A stretch of DNA of 6,387 bases from Chloroflexota bacterium (GTDB lineage: Bacteria > Chloroflexota > Anaerolineae > DTPP01): the NCBI GenBank assembly GCA_012514615.1, contig JAAYZY010000030.1:1-6387 (forward strand), read 5' to 3'. This document shows, one piece after another, positions 1 through 5,757 of this stretch; positions within the stretch are counted from its first letter, which is position 1; the number at the start of each line of letters is the position of its first letter. Below the pieces are notes generated by a model. The model was not told the DNA's origin and ran no database searches. It saw only the letters and a program-made list of their open reading frames with translations. A program made the position numbers and the translations under genes.

Positions 1-1
1 C

Positions 2-85
2 GGGGCCGGCTTGGCCCTGCTGCTGGCCTTGGCGCTGATCTTCGGGCGACCCAAGCCGCACCACCACCGCCAGACGGACCGTTAG
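2..85 (+). CDS. C-terminal end of an unidentified membrane protein (partial)
   Basis: The frame is open from the window edge to a TAG stop at 83-85 and encodes 27 residues. The first 15 or so (GAGLALLLALALIFG) are strongly hydrophobic and look like a transmembrane helix. They are followed by a short basic, His-rich tail (RPKPHHHRQTDR) that would be cytoplasmic by the positive-inside rule. This fits the end of an integral membrane protein or a C-terminally anchored surface protein. The family cannot be named from so little sequence. No gene follows immediately; the cohesin remnant begins about 65 bases downstream. Confidence 0.55.
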   Translation, partial: GAGLALLLALALIFGRPKPHHHRQTDR

Positions 86-124
86 GGGCCGCCCCTCGCT
101 GGCGACAGGAGGCGGCAGGCCCCT
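84..124 (+). terminator. possible stem-loop after the first gene
   Basis: Starting at the stop codon, GCCGCC (88-93) can pair with GGCGGC (111-116), and AGGG (84-87) with CCCT (121-124). A smaller alternative is AGGGG (84-88) with CCCCT (92-96). No T-run follows, so this is a weak terminator candidate. In such GC-rich DNA some pairing is expected by chance. Confidence 0.25.
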
Positions 125-148
125 CAGGAAGAGCGAAGGGGATGGGAT

Positions 149-773
149 GCGCGTGTGGAGATCGTTCTGGACGATGGGGAAGGGCTCTACGGCGTGGACG
201 CGCGCCTGAGCTTCGACCCCACGGTGGTTACCGTCCCCCTGGGCGCGGTCACCCCGATCTGGGAGGTCCTCGCCCCGTCGTTCCATTTCGTGGTCAAGAA
301 CGTGGTAGACAACGATGCGGGCACGGTGTGGTAGGCGGTGACCAACATCAACCCAGCCGCTCCGTTCAGCGGCACGGGGCGTGAGCGACGCTAGCGACGT
401 CTACACCGCCTTGTACCGGGGAAGCCGGCGGCTGCTGGTGGGTACAACCACCTGGCTGGAACTGGATGCGTGGCTCTGCCTGCCCACCACGTCGCCGACA
501 GCCATAGGCTTCGCCCACAGCCACCCGCCGACCAACCGCCCCACCACGGCGGTGGCCAGCGTGCGGTTGCTGGGCGGCGATGGCACCGATGACCACATGG
601 TGGATATCACCGACGCGGCCTGCATCGGTCGGGACTACGGCAGTACGCCCGGCGCCTGTGGGCTGACCGGGACGTCGGATATCGCCATCGCCGGGGATGG
701 CTTGGTGGACATCCTCGATCGGGCGCTCATGGGCGGCGACTACGGCTTGGACGCCTCGCCCTGGACGCGGTGA
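149..773 (+). pseudogene. decayed secreted cohesin/dockerin protein gene
   Basis: From 155 to 382, the frame beginning at 155 encodes a recognisable cohesin-like segment (VEIVLDDGEGLYGVDARLSF near its start, FSGTGR at its end). It aligns without gaps to the cohesin domain of the intact gene at 1125-1352, with about 45 of 76 residues identical. The copy is broken: there is no in-frame start or signal peptide upstream, a TAG at 332-334 replaces the His codon of the intact copy (TGG-TAG versus TGG-CAT), and homology ends abruptly near 382 with another TAG at 392-394. The rest of the cohesin domain and any Thr/Pro linker are missing. A dockerin-like region follows in a different frame (381-773). 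Secreted Chloroflexota proteins of the form cohesin, linker, beta-sandwich, dockerin are the likely ancestor. Sequencing error alone would have to explain two stops, a frame change and the lost segments, so true decay is the simpler reading. Confidence 0.75.
381..773 (+). CDS. dockerin-like ORF, probable orphaned 3' fragment
   Basis: This GTG-started frame of 130 codons ends at TGA 771-773. Residues about 1-65 are poorly conserved but resemble the end of a carboxypeptidase-regulatory-like beta-sandwich (VGTTTW...FAHSHPP). The VRLLGGD segment and what follows read like a dockerin type I pair. Repeat 1 has the calcium-loop pattern DGTDDHMVDITD, with acidic or polar residues at positions 1, 3, 5, 9 and 12. 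Repeat 2 is IAGDGLVDILD followed by GGDYG, but its first two ligand positions look lost or displaced (SDIAIAGDG). The C-terminal DASPW matches the usual 'GPTPW'-like end of Chloroflexota dockerins. Dockerins bind cohesins through calcium-stabilised helices, normally in secreted proteins. Here there is no signal peptide and no convincing Shine-Dalgarno before the GTG. I read it as the 3' part of the decayed gene upstream rather than a working gene, though expression cannot be excluded. Confidence 0.5.
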   Translation: MSDASDVYTALYRGSRRLLVGTTTWLELDAWLCLPTTSPTAIGFAHSHPPTNRPTTAVASVRLLGGDGTDDHMVDITDAACIGRDYGSTPGACGLTGTSDIAIAGDGLVDILDRALMGGDYGLDASPWTR

Positions 774-804
774 GGATGGGAGCGCTGGCCGTCTGGTTCG
801 CCAC

Positions 805-833
805 TTGACAGGTGGGGTCGGTTCTGCTACAGT
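805..833 (+). promoter_or_regulatory. sigma70-type promoter for the cohesin gene
   Basis: A perfect -35 box TTGACA (805-810) is followed by a 17-nt spacer and TACAGT (828-833), a 4 of 6 match to TATAAT with the key first, second and last bases kept. Transcription would begin near 840, leaving a leader of about 60 nt before the ATG at 900. It lies between the end of the decayed gene and the intact cohesin gene. Confidence 0.6.
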
Positions 834-836
834 TCG

Positions 837-881
837 CCTTGGCGGCCGGCCGCCGAGGTTTTGGAGTAGGCCGCCAACCTC
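837..881 (+). promoter_or_regulatory. GC-rich structured leader with competing stems
   Basis: The 14-base perfect palindrome GGCGGCCGGCCGCC (841-854) extends outward through CCTT/GAGG (837-840 with 855-858, one G-U pair). A second GGCCGCC (869-875) can pair with GGCGGCC (841-847), and GAGGTT (855-860) can pair with AACCTC (876-881). These pairings compete or could form an H-type pseudoknot, just before the AAGGGA Shine-Dalgarno (887-892). A regulatory role is inference only. Confidence 0.3.
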
Positions 882-899
882 GCCCCAAGGGACGGGTGC

Positions 900-2552
900 A
901 TGACTGCAAGGTCGGAAGACGCGGCGAACGTGAGGGGGACCGCGGGATGGCTGTACATCATCCTGTCGCTGGCCCTGATGGCGGTTCTTCTGTGGCTCAC
1001 CGCAGTGGGTACCCTGGCGGAGGGCCGGCCAGGCTTGGGCGCGGCGGCGTCATCGGCGCAGGGTCCGGTGGTCAAGGTGCTGCCCGCTGCCGCCCTGATC
1101 TACCCGGTGGGCACTACCACCACGGTGGGGGTGTGGGTTGAGGATGTGGAGGGCCTCTACGGCATCGACATCCGCCTCAGCCACGACCCAGAAGTGCTGA
1201 CGGTCCCCTCGGGCCAGGTGAAGCCGCTGTGGGACGTCGTTGATTCCAGCAATCAGTTCATCGTCAAGAACACCGCCGACAACAGCGCGGGCACCATCTG
1301 GCATGCCCTCGCCAGCATCAACCCAGCCGTGCCGTTCAGCGGCACCGGTCGGGTCTGTTCCATCGCCTTCAACGGCGAGGCGCTGGGGCTCTCTGCCCTG
1401 CGCTTCACCTATGCCAAGGCTTCCGACCGTCACGGGAACCCCATCTGGCCGGCCATGCAGGGAGGCTCGGTGGAGGCGCTGGCCGCGCCGCCGGCTGATA
1501 CCCCTACCCCCACGGAGACAGGCCCAGTGGTGGACACGGCTACCCCTACCGCCACGGCCAGCGAGACGCCCAGCCCTACGCCTACCGCCACAGGGACCGA
1601 CGTTGTCGCCGACACCGCACCCCCCACTCCCACCGGCGACTCGCCAGACACCGCTACACCCACCGCGACCGCACGCTCGACCGACGCCGCAACCCCCACA
1701 CAGACCCGTACGCCGAGCGACACGGCCACCCCTACGGCCACGGCTACGCTGCTGCCGGCGAGCGGTGCAGTTGCAGGGGTGGTCTACTTCGACGCCAACG
1801 AGAACCAGGTGCAGGACCCCTTCGAGCCGCCGCTGGCCGGGGCGGAGATCTCCCTGTGGACAACGGAGATGGAGCAGGTGCGCCATGTGGTGACCGGCGC
1901 CGATGGACAGTACCTCTTCTTCAACCTGGCGCCGCAGCACTACACCCTGCGGGAGGTCAACCCACCTGGCTACGCCCTGAGCACCACCCCAGACGAGGTG
2001 TCGGTCCTGATCCTGGCTAGCCAGACGCTGGCGGTGAACTTCGGTGATACCCTCTCGCCGGGCACCGCCACGCCCACGGCCACGGCAACGGCTACGACGA
2101 CGGCCACGCCTACGGCCACCGCCACCCCCACCGAGACGCCCCTGGTGACGGACACGCCCACGGCCACGGCCACCGCCACGCCTACCCACACGCCCATCCC
2201 CGGCTTCGTGGCGGGGTACATCTGGGAAGACCTGAGCGCCGATTGGCAGATGGACCCGGGCGAAGGGCCGCTCAGCGGCGTGCGCGTCGGCCTCCTTCCG
2301 GTGGAGCCGGCCTCTCAGACCTCCCAGCTCCAGCCCCTGGAGGCCTGGACCGAGCTTGACGGCTGGTACTTCTTCTCCAACGTGCCGCCAGGCCGATATG
2401 TGGTGACCGGCTACCCGCCGGGGGACTACTTCGTGGTCACCGATCGACGCGTGCCCATCTCCTTGCAGTCCGATGACCTGGTGCTGGTCTACTTCGGAAT
2501 GAGGCCGATCTACCGACAGCGCCTGCCCCTTCTGCTTCAGCAGCGCCAGTGA
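900..2552 (+). CDS. secreted cohesin-domain protein with two SdrD B-like domains
   Basis: This is a 550-residue exported surface protein. Residues 1-16 are polar, 17-37 form a hydrophobic segment (WLYIILSLALMAVLLWL) and an Ala-rich stretch around 48-54 could hold a signal peptidase site. Residues about 57-195 are a cohesin-like beta-sandwich (VWVEDVEGLYGIDIRL, FSGTGRVCSIAF). Residues 199-283 and 386-433 are Thr/Pro/Ala linkers. Residues 288-382 and 435-533 are two SdrD B-like domains, with the hallmarks VAGVVYFDANENQVQDPFE, G-Q-Y-LFFNLAP, Y-LREVNPPGY and a closing NFGD. The second domain is more diverged (VAGYIWEDLSADWQMDPGEG, YFFSNVPPGRYVVTGY). The protein ends in RQRLPLLLQQRQ. The start at 900 has AAGGGA (887-892) seven bases upstream and lies behind a good promoter. 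Cohesins bind dockerins and SdrB-type domains act as rigid stalks, so a cell-surface scaffold or adhesin role is inferred. No catalytic domain is visible and the binding partner is unknown. The gene is a paralogue of the decayed copy upstream. Confidence 0.85.
   Translation: MTARSEDAANVRGTAGWLYIILSLALMAVLLWLTAVGTLAEGRPGLGAAASSAQGPVVKVLPAAALIYPVGTTTTVGVWVEDVEGLYGIDIRLSHDPEVLTVPSGQVKPLWDVVDSSNQFIVKNTADNSAGTIWHALASINPAVPFSGTGRVCSIAFNGEALGLSALRFTYAKASDRHGNPIWPAMQGGSVEALAAPPADTPTPTETGPVVDTATPTATASETPSPTPTATGTDVVADTAPPTPTGDSPDTATPTATARSTDAATPTQTRTPSDTATPTATATLLPASGAVAGVVYFDANENQVQDPFEPPLAGAEISLWTTEMEQVRHVVTGADGQYLFFNLAPQHYTLREVNPPGYALSTTPDEVSVLILASQTLAVNFGDTLSPGTATPTATATATTTATPTATATPTETPLVTDTPTATATATPTHTPIPGFVAGYIWEDLSADWQMDPGEGPLSGVRVGLLPVEPASQTSQLQPLEAWTELDGWYFFSNVPPGRYVVTGYPPGDYFVVTDRRVPISLQSDDLVLVYFGMRPIYRQRLPLLLQQRQ
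1494..1748 (+). repeat. Thr/Pro/Ala linker-coding repeat 1
   Basis: This low-complexity stretch encodes residues 199-283 of the cohesin protein, built from irregular TATPTATA, TPTPT and SDTATPT units. The DNA is a run of degenerate ACC/ACG/GCC/CCC codons such as CCTACCGCCACGGCC. Such linkers are flexible spacers and often O-glycosylation targets. Asp, Glu and Val residues interrupt the repeat, so it is older or more diverged than linker 2. Confidence 0.7.
2055..2198 (+). repeat. Thr/Pro/Ala linker-coding repeat 2
   Basis: This stretch encodes residues 386-433 of the cohesin protein and joins its two SdrD B-like domains. The DNA repeats CACGGCCACGGC-like units with few interruptions, which makes it prone to slippage and length variation between strains. 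Its composition on the opposite strand produces long Val/Gly/Ala-rich open frames that are artefacts. Confidence 0.7.
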
Positions 2553-2582
2553 GCGGCTCCCTCGCCTGAGGGCCAGCCGCTC
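2551..2582 (+). terminator. strong hairpin overlapping the cohesin gene stop codon
   Basis: GAGCGGCT (2551-2558) pairs perfectly with AGCCGCTC (2575-2582), and CCCTC (2559-2563) with GAGGG (2568-2572). The loop is GCCT, with a two-base CC bulge on the 3' side, giving 13 base pairs in all. The stem begins inside the TGA stop (2550-2552). Only a pyrimidine-rich CCTCCCTT (2588-2595) follows instead of a true T-run, so termination efficiency is uncertain. Position and strength fit a terminator isolating this gene from cvpA. Confidence 0.6.
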
Positions 2583-2660
2583 GGCCTGCCTCCCTTCAGC
2601 AGCACTGCCGGGGCGTCGCCAGTCTCTCCCCAATCGCCTGGCGTGCTTGCGGGCCGGCGC

Positions 2661-2689
2661 TTGAACTGCACCCCGCTGTGTGCTATACT
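2661..2689 (+). promoter_or_regulatory. extended -10 sigma70 promoter for cvpA-mutS2
   Basis: TTGAAC (2661-2666) is followed by a 17-nt spacer and TATACT (2684-2689), a 5 of 6 match to TATAAT. A TG one base upstream of the -10 (2681-2682) makes it an extended -10 element. Transcription would start near 2696, about 40 nt before the ATG at 2738. It also rules out a longer cvpA frame starting with the GTG at 2678, which would lie inside the promoter. Confidence 0.65.
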
Positions 2690-2723
2690 GTGGGCGTCAG
2701 GGGCAGGTTCGGTCACGCTCGGT

Positions 2724-2730
2724 GGGAGGG
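2724..2730 (+). promoter_or_regulatory. ribosome binding site that fixes the cvpA start
   Basis: GGGAGGG here contains the GGAGG core (2725-2729), eight bases before the ATG at 2738. It supports the 190-residue CvpA start over the upstream in-frame GTG at 2678, which would add 20 residues unlike CvpA family N-termini. Confidence 0.65.
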
Positions 2731-2737
2731 CAAGGGG

Positions 2738-3310
2738 ATGAACCTCTTTGACGTGCTGATCCTGGGAGGAGTGCTGGCTGGGGCGGCCATGGGCCTCTTT
2801 CACGGTGTGGTGCGCCAGGTGATCGGCCTGTGCATCCTTTACCTGTCGCTGGTGCTGGCCACCGCCTACTACGAGACCGCTGCCCAGTGGATCCGTGCGG
2901 TGGTGGTGGTGAATACCACGGCAGCCCAGTCACTGGCGTTCTCTCTCATCCTGGCGCTGTTTGTTGGGTTGCTCACCTTCGTGACGCGGGACTACCGCAA
3001 GGCGCGCTTGACGCGCTTTCGGATGCTGGACCAACTGGGGGGGCTGGTTCTGGGGTTCGCGGCGGCCTGCGTCTGGGTGAGCCTGGCTCTCGCCGTGCTG
3101 CACTTCGCCGTGCAGACGCCCGTTTCGTGGCGCCAGGCCGGCAAGCCGGAGCTGGCTTCCTTTGGGGGCGAGTCGCTCCGCCTGGCTGTGTACAACGGGC
3201 TGCGTTCCTCGCCGCTGGCCAATGTGTTTGGCCGGCTGCTGCCTTTTATCGCCATGTCGGTGAAGCCGTGGACGCCTTCCGACATCCTGAGAATCCTCTC
3301 TTGGCTCTGA
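2738..3310 (+). CDS. cvpA: CvpA family membrane protein
   Basis: This is a 190-residue integral membrane protein. It begins MNLFDVLILGGVLAGAAMGL, the family's usual N-terminus (hydrophobic, then small-residue rich, then FHGVVRQVIG). Four membrane segments are visible at about residues 4-22, 26-43, 63-83 and 99-122. The DQLGGLVLGFAAACVWV segment at 98-114 is the conserved last helix. The C-terminal 65 residues are soluble (SLRLAVYNGLRSSPLANVFG, then a Pro/Trp tail). CvpA is needed for colicin V production in E. coli and is linked to envelope stress resistance, but its biochemical role is unsettled. The gene has its own promoter (2661-2689) and ends seven bases before mutS2. A cvpA-like gene close to mutS2 is also found in Firmicutes (for example Bacillus subtilis yshB, polX, mutS2), which supports the assignment; no polX lies between them here. 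Confidence 0.85.
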   Translation: MNLFDVLILGGVLAGAAMGLFHGVVRQVIGLCILYLSLVLATAYYETAAQWIRAVVVVNTTAAQSLAFSLILALFVGLLTFVTRDYRKARLTRFRMLDQLGGLVLGFAAACVWVSLALAVLHFAVQTPVSWRQAGKPELASFGGESLRLAVYNGLRSSPLANVFGRLLPFIAMSVKPWTPSDILRILSWL

Positions 3311-3317
3311 TCGATTC

Positions 3318-5720
3318 ATGGATGACAGACACCTCGACACCCTAGAGTTCCCCAAGATCCTGGCGCGCCTGGCCCGGCATACCTCGTTCCCTGCGGGGCG
3401 AGAGCTGGCCGAGGGGCTGCGCCCCACACCATACCTGAGCGAGGCGCGGGCTCGGCAAGAGGAGACCAGCGAAGCGCGGCAACTGCTGGCCACTTCGGGC
3501 GGCTCTTTGGGGGGGGCGCGGGATGTGCGGCCGCTGTTGGGGCGCGCCCACCGCATGTCGGTGCTGCTGCCTGGCGAGCTGCTGGACATCCGGCAGACGC
3601 TGCTGGCCGGGCGCACCCTGCGCCGGCAGCTCACCCAGGGCCGAGGCGCTGCTCCGCGCCTGGCGGAGATCGCTTCCCGCATCGAGGAGTGCGCCCACGT
3701 GGCCGCGGCCATCACCCAGGCGATCAACGAGAAGGGCGAGGTGCTGGATTCGGCCAGCCCGCGCCTGGGAGGCATCCGCCGGGAGCTGGAGTCGGCCCAT
3801 CAGCGCCTGTTGGACCGCCTGAACCGTCTGGTGGCTTCCAGCGAGTACGGGACCTACCTGCAGGAACCGATCGTAACCCAGCGGCAGGGGCGCTACGTCA
3901 TCCCCCTGCGGGCCGAGTTCAAGGGGCGCATCCCCGGGCTCATCCACGACCAGTCGGCCAGCGGGGCCACCATGTTCATCGAGCCGCTGGCCACGGTGGA
4001 GCTGAACAACCGCTGGCGCGAGCTCCAGTTGGAGGAAGAGCAGGAGATCCACCGCATCTTGCTGGAGCTGACCGACCTGGTGGCGCAGGAGAGCCGGTTC
4101 ATCGAGCAGACGGTGGAGGCGCTGGCGGAGCTGGACCTGGTCTTCGCCAGAGCCCGCTACGCCGAGGAACTGCGGGCCGTGGAGCCCAACCTGGTGGCCC
4201 CGCGCCGGCCTGCACAGCGCGAAGCCGGTCCGCAGCACCCTGGCTCGCTGATCGAGCTCTGGCAGGCGCGGCACCCCCTGCTGGACGCCGAAACGGTAGT
4301 GCCCATCGACGTACACCTGGATGAGGACTACTTTGTCCTGGTGGTTACCGGCCCCAACACCGGCGGCAAGACCGTTTCGCTGAAGACGGTGGGCCTGTTG
4401 GTGGCCATGGCCCAGGCCGGCCTGGCCATCCCGGCTGCCGAGGGCTCGCGGCTCTCGGTGTTCGAGGGGCTGTACGCCGACATCGGCGACGAGCAGTCCA
4501 TCGAGCAGAGCCTCTCGACCTTTTCGTCGCACATGAGCCGCATCATCGAGATCCTGCGCCAGGCCGATGAGCGCTCCCTGGTCTTGCTGGACGAGCTGGG
4601 CGCGGGCACTGACCCGGTGGAGGGCTCGGCGCTGGCCCGAGCCATCTTGACGCACCTGGTGGGGCGTGGCGTGACCACCTTCGCCACCACCCACTACTCG
4701 GAGCTGAAGCTCTTCGCCCACAAGACGCCCGGCGTGCAGAACGCTTCGGTGGAGTTCGACCTGGAGAGCCTCAGCCCCACGTACGAGCTGACCATCGGCC
4801 TGCCCGGCCGTTCCAACGCTTTCGCCATCGCCCAGCGGCTGGGCCTTAGCCGCGAGATCATCGAGGAGGCGCGGGCGCTGGTGGCCCCGGAGACCCTGGA
4901 AGCCGAGACGCTGCTGGCGGAGATCAAACAGACGCAGCGGGAGACGCAAGCTGCCTACGAAGAGACTCGCCAACGACGGAGCGCCGCCGAGACGCTGCAG
5001 GAAGAGCTTTCCCGCCGTCTGGCCGACACAGAGCGGGCGCGCCGGGAGATTCTGCGGGAGGCGCGGGACCAGGCAGCCGCCGAGCTGCAAATGGTGCGCC
5101 GGGAGTTGGCCCGCTTGCGTCGTCGGCCGTGGCGCGCCCCGGCGGAGGAGCCGTCGTTGAACGGCGAGGAGATGGCCGCGGCTGAGGAGCGACTGGAGGA
5201 GCTGGCCCAGGAGCTGACGCCGCTGCCTGCCAGGGGCGCCGCGCCTCTGTTGGCACCCAAGCCCGGCGACCAGGTGTGGGTGACCGGCCTGTGTACCTAC
5301 GGCGAACTGCTGACGCTGAACGACGAGGAAGCTGAGGTGCGGGTAGGGTCGTTCCGGGTGCGGGTACCGCTGTTGGAACTGGAGGCCCAGGGCGCTGAGC
5401 CGGCCGCCGCGCCGCCGACGCCCCCAGCCGCGCCCCGAGGGCATGTCTACCGGGTTGCCGCCGAGGGAGCGCCCCTGGAGCTGGATTGCCGCGGCCTCAC
5501 GGTGGACGAGACCATCGACCAGATCGGCCGCTACCTGGACCGCGCCTTCTTGGAGGGGCTGCCCCAGGTGCGCATCATCCACGGGAAGGGCACCGGCGCG
5601 CTGCGCCGCGCCGTGCGGGAGGAGCTGGCCCGGCATCCCCTGGTGTCGTCGTTCCGGCCCGGCGGCCGGCACGAAGGCGGCGAAGGGGTGACCGTGGCGG
5701 AGCTGGCCCAGACGAACTGA
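3318..5720 (+). CDS. mutS2: MutS2 ATPase/endonuclease
   Basis: This 800-residue protein is close to the usual 770-800. Its N-terminus (MDDRHLDTLEFPKILARLA) fits the family start. Residues about 1-300 form the MutS-like core/clamp (YVIPLRAEFKGRIPGLIHDQ, SGATMFIEP). The ATPase domain follows, with Walker A GPNTGGKT (345-352), the signature region DIGDEQSIEQSLSTFSSHMS (388-407), Walker B LVLLDELGAGTDP (421-433) and the TTHYSELK switch with His459. GLPGRSNAFAIAQRLGL (494-510) closes the core. A charged coiled coil spans about 513-635, a KOW/SH3-like domain 647-690, a Pro/Ala linker 691-706 and a Smr domain 718-796 with LDCRG (722-726) and HGKGTGALR (755-763). MutS2 does not take part in mismatch repair; it has been linked to recombination control and, in B. 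subtilis, to sensing and rescuing collided ribosomes. No clear Shine-Dalgarno precedes the ATG, so translation may be coupled to cvpA. Confidence 0.96.
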   Translation: MDDRHLDTLEFPKILARLARHTSFPAGRELAEGLRPTPYLSEARARQEETSEARQLLATSGGSLGGARDVRPLLGRAHRMSVLLPGELLDIRQTLLAGRTLRRQLTQGRGAAPRLAEIASRIEECAHVAAAITQAINEKGEVLDSASPRLGGIRRELESAHQRLLDRLNRLVASSEYGTYLQEPIVTQRQGRYVIPLRAEFKGRIPGLIHDQSASGATMFIEPLATVELNNRWRELQLEEEQEIHRILLELTDLVAQESRFIEQTVEALAELDLVFARARYAEELRAVEPNLVAPRRPAQREAGPQHPGSLIELWQARHPLLDAETVVPIDVHLDEDYFVLVVTGPNTGGKTVSLKTVGLLVAMAQAGLAIPAAEGSRLSVFEGLYADIGDEQSIEQSLSTFSSHMSRIIEILRQADERSLVLLDELGAGTDPVEGSALARAILTHLVGRGVTTFATTHYSELKLFAHKTPGVQNASVEFDLESLSPTYELTIGLPGRSNAFAIAQRLGLSREIIEEARALVAPETLEAETLLAEIKQTQRETQAAYEETRQRRSAAETLQEELSRRLADTERARREILREARDQAAAELQMVRRELARLRRRPWRAPAEEPSLNGEEMAAAEERLEELAQELTPLPARGAAPLLAPKPGDQVWVTGLCTYGELLTLNDEEAEVRVGSFRVRVPLLELEAQGAEPAAAPPTPPAAPRGHVYRVAAEGAPLELDCRGLTVDETIDQIGRYLDRAFLEGLPQVRIIHGKGTGALRRAVREELARHPLVSSFRPGGRHEGGEGVTVAELAQTN

Positions 5721-5757
5721 GCGCTGCCAGGTACACCGTGCGCCGAAGAGGAAGCCC

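Noticed and set aside
142..384. 80-codon frame starting at ATG 142
   Set aside because: It runs through the cohesin remnant in the wrong frame. The frame of position 155 shows the homology, and this one gives an Arg/Gly-rich shadow peptide.
1494..2198. Linker DNA repeats considered as a CRISPR or tandem-repeat array
   Set aside because: There are no regular repeat-spacer units. The repetition follows Thr/Pro/Ala codons of a continuous protein frame.
1050..2633. 527-codon open frame on the minus strand opposite the cohesin gene
   Set aside because: It is the shadow of a GC-rich gene with Thr/Pro repeats. Its product is Arg/Gly/His-rich low complexity with no recognisable domain, and the + strand frame has clear domains, a promoter and a ribosome binding site.
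2617..2643. Inverted repeat CGCCAG/CTGGCG between the cohesin gene and cvpA
   Set aside because: Only six base pairs with a 15-base loop; expected by chance in this composition.
2678..2737. Longer cvpA start at GTG 2678
   Set aside because: The GTG lies upstream of and overlaps the -10 box of the promoter. The added 20 residues do not look like CvpA, and the ATG at 2738 has a proper GGAGG.
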